Positions 19,617-30,155 of a stretch of 64,000 nucleotides of DNA are shown in pieces (position 1 is the stretch's first letter; each line of letters starts with the position of its first letter). The notes under the pieces were generated by a model. The model worked only from the letters and a program-made list of their open reading frames with translations, made no database searches and was not told where the DNA came from. Location of the stretch: positions 174,479,624 through 174,543,623 of the forward strand of contig CM057461.1 of assembly GCA_030035585.1 (NCBI GenBank), given 5' to 3'. Both the position numbers and the translations under genes were made by a program. This DNA is from Dugong dugon. Taxonomy: Eukaryota > Chordata > Mammalia > Sirenia > Dugongidae.

Positions 19617-19823
19617 CAGTAAACCAGTCGCTGTGGAGTTGACCTCAATTCATGGCGACCTTGTGTGTGTCAGAGCAGAACTCTGCTCCACACGGTTTGC
19701 AATGGCTAATTTCTCAGAAATAGCCTGGTCTTTCTTCCCAGTCACTTCTGTGGACTTGAATCTCCAACCTTTTGGTTAGCAGCCAAACACTTTTAACTGT
19801 CTGCACCACCCAGGGGCTCCCTG
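19617..19823 (-). mobile_element. AfroSINE-related SINE, second type, antisense
   Basis: It shares the type II order: 'gctgtggagttgacctc', 'gcgaccttgtgtgtgtcagagc', 'ggtttgcaatggctaatttctcag', then 'gaatctccaaccttttgg' and 'ctgcaccacccaggggctc'. A 66-codon plus-strand frame crosses it and is meaningless. Confidence 0.9.
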
Positions 19824-20644
19824 GCTTCCTTTTAGGTGATAGTAACTAAACTGAGTATAAGTTAGTCAGAAGTAGAATTTAGGGCAAATGTTCAAACAAC
19901 GAGAACATCAAATATGCAAGTCTGAAAGTGAAAGACACTGTAGGAACAGTATAATATGTCCCTTATAGTATAGCAGCAACACTATCTTAAAGGATTTAAG
20001 CAGTAATATATGAAAACAGTTCTTTAAAAATGTAAGAAAGTTGTGCAGGCTGTTGAGTCAACTTTCATGTAATTTTTTTTTTTTTTGCCATATGTTAAAG
20101 ATAAACTAAAAATTACATATTATCGCTGAAAAGTACTGCTTCTACGAAACCATAACTTGCCTCTAAAAAGAAGGAAAATATGTCAATTTACATCTGTACA
20201 AGTATGTAAACTGACTGGAATTGAATGATTTAGGTTTGAAATGATTCTGTTTGCAATGAATGATCAAAAATGACCACCTAACCAATTCACCCTGGAGAAT
20301 ATTACCTGGATATTCTGTGGTAAAATATTGTTTGGGGATATTTAGAAGATTATAAATCCTAGAATTCTTCAAATTATGCTTTATTCTAGGAAAATTAACT
20401 TGAACATTTTGAAAATAAATATATAAAAATGTTTTATCCACTTCATTAAATTATGACTGTAAAAGTTTTTAAAAGCTGCTTCTCGGTTTAAAAAATATTC
20501 TGAATTAATAAACCCCAAACAAGGCTCACATTAAACTCTAAAATATGAAATAATAATGTTCGAGTATGTAATTATCTTTCTAAATACAGTCTCATTTGAC
20601 AGCACTGGAAGAGTTCCAAATAATTTGATTCCTATTATAAATGC
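19824..20644. other. Unassigned DNA
   Basis: No named repeat. T12 tract at about 20073-20084. The minus-strand frame 20163-20441 has no recognisable domain. Confidence 0.5.
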
Positions 20645-20857
20645 AGAGTTCCTGGGTGGCGCAAAGGATCAACACACTCAGTTGCTAACCAAAAGTTTGG
20701 AGGTTCGAGTTCACCCACAGGCACCTGGGAAGAAAGGCCTGGTGATCTACCTCCCCAAGATCAGCCACTGTAAACTCAATGGAGCAATGTTCTACTCTGA
20801 CACACATGAGGTCTCCATGAATCAAGAGTCCACTCGGAGGCAACTAGTTTTATTTTC
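20645..20857 (+). mobile_element. AfroSINE-related SINE, second type, sense
   Basis: The head 'gagttcctgggtggcgcaaagg' is followed by a B-box-like 'gaggttcgagttcaccc', the type II middle 'gcacctgggaagaaaggcctggtgatctacc', and the tail 'aggtctccatgaatcaagag' ending near 20857. It is the only sense-strand type I or II copy between 8 and 53 kb. A 120-codon frame runs through it because it happens to lack stops. Confidence 0.9.
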
Positions 20858-20899
20858 AATGAACCTAAGAAAAACAATCCAAAAACAAAACCAAAAAAA

Positions 20900-21390
20900 A
20901 TCTAGGGGGGATTTGTGATCCTGGTAATTTTTTTACTTTGAAAACTTTCATCTGCCTGGTTGGCCCTGGTTTATAATTTATGGCTCAGAAGTATTAATAT
21001 GCCAGGCTTCATATCATGATCAATGTACCTAGATTCTCTGGATTGCGTGGCAAAAGTAAGACCTATCTTGTGCACTGGCTAGTTTAAAAAGAGACAAGGG
21101 GAATTCCATTGCCAATATAATCACTGAAATAATACTGCATTTCATCAATTCTAAGATGCACATTTTTTCACATTTTAACACTGCTTAGTTTGAGAGGAAT
21201 ACTAAAATCGATGATCTAAAAGCACAATTTTTCTTTATTGCTAAAATTATTATTACTATTAAAACTTAAAATTGATGGCTTCAGATCTACTGAAAAATGG
21301 CTGTACTTCTAGAACTGCTAATAATAATAATGCTAATGGTAATAAGTAGTAGCAAATAGTTACTGACTGCTCTTGATATGCTAGACCTGT
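20900..21390. other. Unassigned DNA
   Basis: No gene or named repeat is visible; AT-rich, with ATA/ATT-rich low-complexity patches near 21240-21350. Confidence 0.5.
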
Positions 21391-21398
21391 TTGATTAT

Positions 21399-21563
21399 AT
21401 TAAAAACCAAACCCACTGCTGTCAGGTCAATTCCAACTCATAGCGACCCTATAGGACAGAGTAGAACTGCCACATAGGGTTTCCAAGGAATGACTGGTGG
21501 ATTCAAACTGCCAACCTTTTGGTTGACAGGCATAGCTCTTAACCACTCTGCCACCAGGGCTCC
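21399..21563 (-). mobile_element. AfroSINE, short form, antisense
   Basis: Direct repeats TTGATTAT at 21391-21398 and 21564-21571. The unit passes from 'cacatagggtttccaagg' directly to 'tgactggtggattcaaac', so the middle block is missing. The end 'ctgccaccagggctcc' is the tRNA-derived start in the antisense. Confidence 0.95.
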
Positions 21564-21571
21564 TTGATTAT

Positions 21572-23085
21572 TTGCATTACATAATTTAAACCTCAGAAAC
21601 TTCAATGAATTGAGAAGTTAATAAAAGTGTGGCTGAACCGGCACTAAATCCATTTAATTACTTCTACTGGCATTCAGATCCCTTTTTCTGTTTGAAAAAA
21701 AAAAAAATCGTTTAAAATTTAATCAGGAAGATACCTGTACCAGACACTATTCTGTCTTAAATTTTTTTTCAAAACACGAAAGGAATAGTAGTCTATTTGT
21801 GTTCTTTATTTTTTGTTCTACTGTCCATTACAATATCATAAAATGACTATATATGATCATTTCTTCTTATGGTAAGCTACTTTATTAACATTTATATCTG
21901 AATGAAACTATTTGTCAGAGGAAATACTCGTATCAATCTTTTTTTAGTCTTTTTTAACTCAGTTGACCTGCCTCAGTTTTTTAAATACTTGATACCAGTC
22001 ATGACCACATCACTTACTTCTAGAAATATTTTCCTATGTTCCTAATGATTTTACATAATGGGACATAAGTAGACCCCTTCTTAAAAATCAAAATTCATCA
22101 TGTTAATAATTTATACTTACCCAATATTTAAATATTACACAATATTATAACCAAATATGTTCTATGCTTATATCTTTGAACCTTTTAACTCACCAAAGAC
22201 AGAATGAGGGATCAGAAATAATTAATAAAAATGGCCCCTTAAACAATTTCAGAGTTATCTAACATTAAACACAATTAGACAATAGTTCCAAGTTTTTAAT
22301 TTAAATGTTATGAAGGAAAAAAAAAGTCAAACGTCTTTCTTAATCAAGAAAATTGATATTATTCCTTAACACAAAATATTTCACAGTAACCAGAACTTAT
22401 GGCAGTCGACTTTACATATATTGGGTTTAATCCTTGGAAACTAGCGGTGTAGCAGAAGTCTCAAATCTAACTATGCCGTGTGTCTGTGTATATTACATGG
22501 GTAGGTCTGTTTTCAGGAAAAGAAGGGTTTTTTTTTTTTTTTTTTTAACTTTTCAGAAGAACATTGTGCATATTTGAGGATGGCTAAGGAAGGTAACGAT
22601 CACTAATCCAGGCCCAGACACAGGGACTTGGAATAGAGCTCCATGGATAAAGTGGAATGATTTATGATAAGATACTCTACTGTAAGGTCTGAGTGACTAA
22701 AATGATGCCTAATATAGGGACTAGCATTTTCCCATTACAATGTGGGACACTGACTTCAATGCCTCATGGACTACAGGATTTGTAACTTTGGAAACACTGG
22801 GGGAAAAAACTCTCTTGATCCAGACTCAATATTATCTGTGAACGCAAGTCAAATTAGCAGCCATGAGATGCCATTCTCAAGTGGTTTCAAGAGCAGGCAA
22901 CAATACGTGGAAGATTATAGAATAATCTTAACATCCCCTGCTCATGTGACACATCTCTGGGGTCTCTCCAAAATAAAAAGGTGAGATTTTTATAGGTGCT
23001 GTATATCCTGCATTAAACAGAACAGGGCAAGAGCCAGGGGTTCATCATTGTCAACAGAAATATATTACTACTCTCGGTCTAGTAA
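21572..23085. other. Unassigned DNA
   Basis: No recognised gene. T tract at 22529-22548. The plus-strand frame 22766-22984 has no domain. A stretch of unique-looking sequence at 22560-23030 is not assigned to any repeat. Confidence 0.45.
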
Positions 23086-23145
23086 AAGTCAGGTTTAGCA
23101 TATTGCTGGCATTCAATAAACGTTTGTTGAATAAGTAAACTATTT
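23086..23145 (+). repeat. L2/MIR-type 3' tail
   Basis: 'tattgctggcattcaataaacgtttgttgaataagtaaac' matches the common 3' terminus of L2 and related old repeats. The 5' part is not recognisable. Confidence 0.55.
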
Positions 23146-24000
23146 TTACTCACATGATGAAAGACAGCATGTAACAAATAATTATTTATGTGTAAACCAA
23201 CCTGTACTACTGGTCATATAATAACCATTTTAAATTCTAGGTAAAGACACCAGGCAGGTCTAGTTTAATATTATGAGTGTGGGAACTAATGTTATATGTC
23301 TGAGATGAAGAAATAATTGAATGCCCTAACAAAAGTTAATAGAAAATCAGTAAATGCTTGCTCTTCCAAGTTTACAGCTCTCAAAATAGCATAATCTTCA
23401 CTGAAAACACAGGCTGGCAGTTGTGTACAACAAAACCACCTCCTAGAGGAGGTGGCTTATCAATAGGAATAAGACTCTCCAGAAAGCAAGGTTAGGCATC
23501 TGGTTCAGGTGATAGCAAGAAAGAAGCCTGATCCTGAACATAAGGGTTGCTGAATCAAAGGTTCCTGACATATTTATTTCCAAAGAGATGAATCAGTTAC
23601 CAAGTAGCTTTGGTTGATCTAAAAGGACAACTGTCTGGGAAGGAAATAAGTATTTTCAAACTGGAAGAATCGGGGAGGCTTCATGGAGGAGGCATTTATT
23701 TCATCTAGGTCTTCAATAGGCCCATTATCACCAATTTGCAGATAGAAATTGAAAAGAACAAGAGACATTACTAACATTGAGACATCAATCACAAAAATTA
23801 ATCCCAAGAAAACGTTCTCACTGTATGCAGTCTGCTGAACTTTTACTGAGAATACAGTAAGGAAAAAAAAAAAAAAAAAGACCAAACTCCACTACTTAGT
23901 TAAGGGTAATACTAGAACATCGATATTATGAATCTAATTTTAAAGCTTTTTTCTTCATTATATCAACACAAATGTAAATACACTTTTTCTTAAACATTAC
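23146..24000. other. Unassigned DNA with an L2-like patch
   Basis: Around 23640-23720 'ggggaggcttcatggaggaggcatttatttcatctaggtcttcaatag' resembles the antisense L2 interior but is short. A17 tract near 23861-23878. The minus-strand frame 23619-23885 has a hydrophobic stretch produced by the poly-T and is not supported as a gene. Confidence 0.45.
23436..23455. repeat. 20-base hairpin CCACCTCC-TAGA-GGAGGTGG
   Basis: Perfect 8-base arms around a TAGA loop. It lies in unassigned DNA. No run of T follows on either strand, so a terminator-like role has no support. Confidence 0.7.
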
Positions 24001-24005
24001 ATTTA

Positions 24006-24052
24006 TATATACGTATGTATCACCGTATGTACGTATGTATCACCATATATAC
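24006..24052. repeat. Imperfect tandem of 'cgtatgtatcacc...'
   Basis: 'acgtatgtatcaccgtatgt' and 'acgtatgtatcaccatatat' are adjacent near-identical units about 22 bases long within a TA/TG-rich tract. Confidence 0.75.
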
Positions 24053-24059
24053 AGTGATT

Positions 24060-24900
24060 TTGCTTTCTTGAGGTACAAAGCATAGATGGTGATGAAAGCA
24101 AGGAAATGTTTTCAAACACAAATACATTCAATAACAGCAAAGGGCATTCAGAAATGGATACATAAACTTGCTTGTATATAAAACATTATTCTTTTTGAAG
24201 TTTTCACACCTGTGAAAGCGCCTTTTGTAAGACTAGGTTTTCATCATCCCCCACAAGCAAAACTATAATACCACGGAAATGTTTAAAACCATTAAAAGGT
24301 TCCTTACAGCAAAACACTGAACATATCCAGCCATTCTTGCTATACTGATTTTAATGAGCTTGAGTTTTCATGTAACATATTTTAAAACTACTATTGCAGT
24401 GGCACCCACTAGTGCTGCACAAGCTACGAGTTTTAAGTACAAATCCACTGCAAACTCTGCTCTCACCTGTTCAAAACAACTTGCTTTAAAATAAAACTAT
24501 GCATATAAATGCCCACCTTCACACAGAAATTAGCTATGTAAAAATGACTTAAAAGTGACATTGGATAACTAAATATGTATTACACAAAAGGAAATACAGA
24601 GAGCTGCACAGAGATGTCATGGAAAAAAATAATAGGTTTTATACTTTATCTTACTGTAGACAAAAGGGATACTGAGAAACATTGAGACATATATTATCTT
24701 TAGAACATGATTCTGGGTATTGTTTTTGACAAGTATTTGGTCCAATAGAATCAGAAGTTTTTGATTAGAAGCTTTTCTCCACCTCTACCTCTCCTCTCCC
24801 ACTCTGAAGAATCCAAGTAGTACAAATATTGCAGTGTGTGCAGGTCAGAACAATTCAAAGGTAAGAAGAATTAACTGAGAAGTACGTCACTCAGCCCTAA
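24060..24900. other. Unassigned DNA
   Basis: No gene or named repeat visible. Confidence 0.45.
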
Positions 24901-24901
24901 G

Positions 24902-24902
24902 G

Positions 24903-24957
<55 letters not shown>
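24902..24957. repeat. (TC)n(AC)n compound microsatellite
   Basis: About thirteen TC units (24903-24928) pass directly into about fifteen AC units (24928-24957). The first half is a pure homopyrimidine run. Confidence 0.97.
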
Positions 24958-24960
<3 letters not shown>

Positions 24961-25069
24961 TCATTATTGTTCTGATTAAAATTAATACATGATTGTTATC
25001 AAAATTACAAATAAATTAGACATACATAAAGATAAAATTTATCTTCCTAGTGATAAACATTGAAAATCA

Positions 25070-25295
25070 TCAATTTTATCTCTCAAACTCAAGTGCAAAT
25101 TATTCTGGAATCTTTCCTTACCAAATGCCTTTGCACATTCTATTCTTTTTGCTAAGAATCCCTTCCCTTTCTTCTTCACCTGCTGATCCTACACTTACAC
25201 ATTTATCCTTATGGACTGTACTCAAAAAGTCTTCCTTTTTTTCCCATTAGAGTTTCACAATCCTTGGACAGTCCCTTTAAATATTTTTGACATAC
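25070..25295 (+). repeat. L2 LINE 3' region, degraded
   Basis: 'tggaatctttccttaccaaatgcctttgcacattctattc', 'taagaatcccttccc', and 'aaaaagtcttcctttttttcc' follow the L2 3'-end order (compare the clearer copy at 42590-43265). Confidence 0.55.
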
Positions 25296-25524
25296 TTCTA
25301 CTAATAAAACATTGATTTATATATTCTGTACTAATTACAATATTAATAATAGCAAACTTATAAAATTGCTATGGGTTATTGAACAGCTATATGCTAGCAA
25401 CAGTACAAACCTTACTTGTAATGGATTTGTATATAAAAAATATATATATATTAGATATATAATTTCATTTAATCAGATCAAAGAACTAATCTTAGTTAAG
25501 TAATTTACCTAAAATTACACAGTT

Positions 25525-25650
25525 TGTAATTATTTATTTATGTATTTTTCTACCTCATCAAACTGTGAACTCCTGAAAGTCACAGAAAGCATCTCAATCT
25601 TCTTTTTAATCCCTGGTAGGTTTTCAATAGATGTCTGTTAAACAATGCAT
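25525..25650 (+). repeat. L2 3' terminus, degraded
   Basis: 'ctacctcatcaaactgtgaactcctgaaag' and 'aatccctggtaggttttcaatagatgtctgttaaac' match the last part of L2. Between 25310 and 25520 an AT-rich MIR-like stretch is interposed but cannot be assigned with confidence. Confidence 0.5.
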
Positions 25651-26044
25651 TTTCTCCAAATGAAAAATAGTAACCTATACAGTTCAGACAAAAAAAAACA
25701 ACTCACCTGAGAATATTTTTTGCTTTTTTGAGCTTTAAATATATGATTTTTAAAATTTCCCATGTAAGTAAGCAATCACCATTTACCTTCTCTTGTTAAG
25801 ATTACAGAGTATGTATAATTAAATGATATATAAGTCTGATAATTTTTCGAATCACTATAAAGGGTTATAAAGCTTCCTCAGTATATCAGGTTTCTAAGTA
25901 TACATATGATCCTTAATATTTCTTGATTAATTAAAATATACAGTTACCCATTTTAAAAATTAATATTTTATTTGTTGTAATGAAGATAAAAGGATTTTTT
26001 TAAAGGACATTTTCGTCTCTTCCTTCTAACCTGCTCAATAATAA

Positions 26045-26300
26045 TGACTGACAATTTTACAAAGCACTTAATATATGTTGTACAGTTTCAGCAATCATCA
26101 TCTATTAATTAATTAATATATAATAATTAACTTTCAAAAGAACTTTAAGATAGACACTATTATCATCCCCATTTTACTAATGAAAACATTAAGGCACCAA
26201 AAGGTGGTAAACAATTTGCCCAAAGACACACAGCTAGTAAGTGTGGAAGCCAAGACAAGAATACAAGCTATTCAGCTCCAGAGTTCATCCATGTTCCCTT
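26045..26300 (-). repeat. MIR SINE, antisense
   Basis: 'aaagcacttaatatatgttg', 'actattatcatccccattttactaatgaaaac', 'gcccaaagacacacagctagtaagtg' and 'ctccagagttcat' follow the antisense MIR order. The core is clear; the tail is AT-expanded. Confidence 0.85.
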
Positions 26301-26439
26301 CATCGCTCTCTACAGCTTCTCCCATTCATGCTGCTTCCTTTGAACATAGAGATATAGTGTCTTTGCCTCAATAAATAAACCCCATACTCTCCAAATATTC
26401 TTCCTGTTTTAAAACACAGAATCAACCATAAACAAATGA

Positions 26440-26495
26440 ACTTAATCCTTAAGCACACAGCAGGCATTCAATAAATCATGGCTGAACATTGAGTA
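26440..26495 (+). repeat. L2/MIR-type 3' tail
   Basis: 'aagcacacagcaggcattcaataaatcatggctgaac' matches the shared terminal segment of old LINE/MIR repeats. Confidence 0.5.
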
Positions 26496-26559
26496 CATAA
26501 ATGCCCACAAACCTGTTTTATCCATCTTTTATGGATATCTAGCTTGTATCTTATCACTA

Positions 26560-26960
26560 GTTCTCCCCTTAAGTATTTTTCTTCCTCTCCCAATCCACTG
26601 CCAAGAGAGAGATTTTTCTAAAATGCAAATCTATTTTTCAACTTCAGAGTCTTCAATGACTGTCCATCGCCATCGGGATATATTCTGAACCCTTACCATG
26701 GATTTCAAAGCAAACAAGAAAGGTCCTACACAAATAAAATACCAGGTCTCAGACAAATTTTCACTCACAACTCTGCGCTTGGTGCCTTTTCCTTGTAATG
26801 TCCTCAGTTGTACATCTCTTCCTATGTATTTCTACTCAAGAGTTCCTCCATCAATCATTGAACAAGTCATTAAGTAACACATTTCAAATTGCTTTGTAAT
26901 TATCTGTGTGTCCTTCCCTACAAGATTTGGAGCTCCCTTACTATCTCTCAATCTACTCAC
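26560..26960 (+). repeat. L2 LINE 3' region
   Basis: 'ctaaaatgcaaatctatttttcaacttcagagtcttcaatgactgtcc', 'gggatatattctgaaccctt' , 'ggtgccttttccttg' and 'tgtgtccttccctacaagatttggagctcc' follow the L2 3' order, in parallel to the copy at 42590. Confidence 0.6.
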
Positions 26961-27299
26961 TCAAAAGGGGAGGAGTGTGCACACATCCAACAATATTAAT
27001 CTCCCTCTAGCTCTCTCCATCTTTCCATTCCAGTGCCTAACATTTCCAAGAGAAGGATAATTTCTCTCCCTTTTCAATGACCTTTCAAGTACCATTACTT
27101 TAGGATCTTTGACCTTGGCTTCCCTGGTCTTGAACAGTTCTGGAATGTAAAGTCACAAGACTGTAGGATAATTCTGCATCCCACACATCTAACTATGGAA
27201 CACAACCCATTTTTACATAGTTGACTGCCTCTGTATATTTTATACCAGAACAGAGAATTCCCTGAATAAAGAAGAATATCTACATTTAAATTCTGAAGG
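26961..27299. other. Unassigned DNA
   Basis: Pyrimidine-rich, with no recognised element or coding frame. Confidence 0.4.
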
Positions 27300-27508
27300 C
27301 CTGTTGCTGTTGTTGTTAGATGCCATCAAGTCTATTCCAACTCATAGCGACCCCATGTAACAGAACAGAACTGCCTCATACAGTTTTCTTGGCTGTAATT
27401 TTTATAGAACCGGACCAGGTCTTTCTCCCACGGAGCCACTGGGTGGGTTCAAACTGCCCACCTTTTGGTTGGCAGCCAATCTCTTAACCGTTGCACCACC
27501 AAAGTAGT
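27300..27508 (-). mobile_element. AfroSINE variant with GTTGTTGTTAGATGCC start, antisense
   Basis: The antisense text starts 'gttgctgttgttgttagatgccatcaagtc', which is the RTE 3' terminus rather than the short 'cccattgc' start of most copies. It then has 'gcgaccccatgtaacagaac', 'ggctgtaatttttatagaaccggaccaggtctttctcccacgg', the B-box complement and 'ttgcaccaccaaag'. It is the copy whose 3' end is most like the RTE element. Confidence 0.9.
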
Positions 27509-27509
27509 T

Positions 27510-28320
27510 TTTTACGGCCTAGGACCTCTGAACTTGTATTTCATCTTCTGATCAGGAAAAAAAAAAAAGTCATGCACAATTTCCACATGCTTTGGCTGCC
27601 AGCAATAATGTACTGAGAAAACACAACGTAAACATCTACATCTGCTAAACAATTCTTTCTTTTCAACAATGGCTTGAGACTTTTTTTTTTTTTTCCAATT
27701 TAGATGCCCCCTTGCCCCCTACTTGGTTTTCATCAAGTTCACATCAGGGGAAGCCTTGAATAATCAAACAGAAACAGGTTCAGCATAGAAAAAGCTCAAT
27801 AACCAGTGGGAAGCAGACCCAAATCCATAATAACCAATGAAAAGCCGACTCAAATCAAGGTAAATCAACTACAGAAAATTTAAAAGAGAAAAAGGGAGAA
27901 AGCAGGAAACAGAGATAATCACTGATAATTTACAGAGAAATAAGTTCATGTTAAAAACTATCTTAGATTCGATTATCTAAAATATTCACATCTAGTGGCT
28001 TTTGTTTTAAATTTGTGAAGAACATGCTAGTAGCATATCCTACCAGTTAAAACATCTAATATCAAACACCAGTTAATAATAGTATCAGTATTTTTTTCTG
28101 TATACCAGCTTTAATATTTTTTAAGAATAGGTTTTGGCCTGATTTCAAGATTTTTGAGGGGTTAGGGGTGGGAAGGTGGACAAGTCTGTTTTTAATATGC
28201 ACGCTAAAAGTCATCTAGAAAAACAGGCCGTATGATTTCTATTTTTAGCTAATAACGTTTGATACAGCAGTGTGACCCACCTTGAGAGGAAGCAGCTCTT
28301 CACATGGACTCTAAAAAAGA
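27510..28320. other. Unassigned DNA
   Basis: No named repeat. A12 and T16 tracts near 27560 and 27680-27694. The sequence leads into the GC-richer island that starts near 28350. Confidence 0.45.
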
Positions 28321-28365
28321 AAACAAACCAACCAACCCATTGCCGTGTAGTCTATTCTGACGAGT
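28321..28365 (-). mobile_element. AfroSINE 3'-terminal scrap, antisense
   Basis: 'accaacccattgccgtgtagtctattctgacgagtcac' is only the tail of the unit. The rest is absent and passes straight into the GC-richer island. Confidence 0.7.
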
Positions 28366-28925
28366 CACACGGCTCAAGTGGCTGTAGTTACTATCTGTTC
28401 CTCCCCCTTCCCTGCTAGTGTCTTCGGGCTTTGAAACAAACCCTTGCCCCTCCTCCTTTGAAGCCCGAAGGTTTGTCTTAATAAGCAGCCGGGCTAAAGA
28501 TAAACAATTCCTGGCTAACACTTCGGACTGGCGCCCTCATGTCTGACTACCCCCTCTTTGTGTGTTCAGGAGGGAAAACTTGCATTGCAATCCGTACGGG
28601 GAAATCTACAACCCCTGGAAGATAAAACCAGGTGGGGAAGCTCCTCAGGGTCCTTCGTCCACGATGCAAAGAGAAGGGACACCGTGGAAGTTGTCCATTC
28701 TGTCCAGACAGCTTTTGAGCCAGGGAGGACTGCTCATGATGGAACTTTTCGTGTTATACACTGTCTGTTGCCTGTGAGTATTAGAACAACTTTCACTGTT
28801 GCCAGCACCGTCTACGTGTATCGGGTGTGCGACTCGATTGGGATAAATGGATATAACACCCATGGAGTGGCTGGGACGTCATCCCAGTACTCTCCGTGTG
28901 CAGCACACGCATATCCTTAATCACA
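28350..28925. promoter_or_regulatory. GC-richer, CpG-containing island
   Basis: This is the only stretch of the window with many CpG dinucleotides outside young repeats (for example in 'cttcgggctttg', 'gcccgaagg', 'ggactggcgccc', 'ccgtacgggg', 'caccgtctacgtgtatcgggtgtgcgactcgattgg', 'gggacgtcatccc'). A CRE-like 'gacgtcat' lies at 28874-28881. The stop-codon density is low in several frames as a consequence. It could be a small CpG-rich promoter or enhancer, an exon with flanking conserved sequence, or old repeat DNA of a family I do not recognise. The sequence alone does not decide. Confidence 0.4.
28570..28773 (+). other. Candidate exon (204 bases), unidentified
   Basis: A pyrimidine-rich tract (28549-28566) leads to an AG acceptor at 28568-28569, and a strong donor CCT|GTGAGT sits at 28774-28779. 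Between them, two of the three plus-strand frames are open throughout. One contains an ATG at 28664 followed by 36 codons ending in a hydrophobic stretch (LLMMELFVLYTVCCL), which would suit a signal peptide or start of a membrane segment if the exon were a first coding exon. I do not recognise the peptide. No second exon is visible in the window. Chance is a real alternative: acceptor and donor matches are common, and the low stop density follows from base composition. Confidence 0.22.
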
Positions 28926-29338
28926 AAGAAATAAGGATTTGAGCTATTTTTCATCAAAAAGCTGTTTCATTATCTTGTATTACGGAGCAGTTTGCCTCAC
29001 TGTTTTCAGTTCTGATGTCTTTGGTGGTCAATGGGTGGATCCTGGTCATATTGAGATAAGTGTCTGTTGTGACTCAAAGCAACTAGCACCAAAAGAGCAA
29101 TTTCATGTTTCATAAATAAAATGTACACAAGTTTTCTACTCTATTTTATTCTACTTATTTTGTTTTACAAAAAGAATAATGTATTTTCTCAGGAAATTAT
29201 TTAAGGATAATGTTCACTGCAGGAAGATGCATCTTGTTACCTGTCAGTGATCTAATGCGAGAACACAAATCCAGCAAAAACCATGCCTGGTAAGTTCTTT
29301 ATAATACAGGTAATATTAAACTATTGTTTTAAATCTTA
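28926..29338. other. Unassigned DNA
   Basis: Composition returns to AT-rich at once after the island. No named repeat or frame. Confidence 0.4.
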
Positions 29339-29757
29339 TGTCTTAGTTGTCTAGTGCTGCTGTAACAAATACAAGTGGATGTCTTTAAAAAACAGAAATT
29401 TATTTTCTCACAGTTTAGAAGTTTGAATTCAAGGCATGGCACTGCAGCTGGGGGTTGGGGGGGGGGGCAGGGAATGCTTCCTTCTCTATTTAACTTTTGT
29501 TTGCTTCCTGTAATCCTTGGAGTTTATAGATGCATCTGTCTTCACTATCTGTCTCCCTCTTCTCCAGGTGTCTATCTCTGTGTCTATTTTGGTCTTTTTG
29601 TAACTCAGAAGTGATTAGTTTCAGGATCCACTCTACACTGGTATTATCTCATTAACATAACAAAAGAAAACTCTTATTTCCAAACAGGGTCATATTTAAA
29701 CTACAGGAGTTAGGATTTCAATACATATTTTGGGGGCACAAAATTTAATCCATAACA
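29339..29757 (-). mobile_element. MaLR (MLT1-like) solitary LTR, antisense
   Basis: The antisense order is diagnostic of a MaLR LTR: 'ttagttgtctagtgctgctgtaacaaatac', 'aaacagaaatttattttctcacagttt', the central variable part with a G10 run near 29459-29468, 'aaacagggtcatatttaaac', 'ggagttaggatttcaatac', and 'gggggcacaaaatttaatccataaca'. It is a noncoding remnant of an ancient ERVL-related element; no internal region is joined to it. Divergence is high. Confidence 0.82.
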
Positions 29758-29934
29758 TCTTGAGTGTACATTTTCCCCCATAGTAAATCAAATTTCAGAT
29801 ACACTGGATGTTTAAATAAAGACCTTGGTGAAATAAAAAATATTACATATATCTATATATATATTTGAAATAAGTCTAATAATTCCTCATTGATGTTTCT
29901 CATGCATCTGAAGCTTTATAACAATGATAAGAAA

Positions 29935-30155
29935 GATAATTAGATTTCACTGAGTGAAAACTATGAGCCAATGCTTCATATTTGTCTTTCTATAATCCCT
30001 AAAAAGCATGGTTAAATGCAGACATTATCCACATTTTTTAAATGAGAAAATTGAGGCATAGGGGAGTTAAATCTCTTAGCCAGAGATATTATGCAAAGTA
30101 AGATAAATTTCAACTCAGGTCTGAATGCAAAGGTCCTGCTCTTCCCAGTAGACAA
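29935..30155 (-). repeat. MIR SINE, antisense
   Basis: 'cactgagtgaaaactatgagccaatgc', 'gcagacattatccacattttttaaatgagaaaattgaggcat' and 'atttcaactcaggtctgaatgc' follow the antisense MIR order. Confidence 0.75.

Noticed and set aside
20556..20918. 120-codon frame on the plus strand
   Set aside because: It spans a type II AfroSINE (20645-20857) and its flanks; not a gene.
24006..24052. Short direct repeats spaced like a CRISPR
   Set aside because: Only two units of about 22 bases with no distinct spacers, in TA/TG-rich mammalian DNA; this is a simple tandem repeat.
28558..28920. 120-codon frame across the GC-rich island
   Set aside because: Its start is a TTG inside the polypyrimidine tract, two other frames are partly open over the same bases, and the low stop density follows from base composition. 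It is reported only as part of a candidate exon, not as a coding gene.
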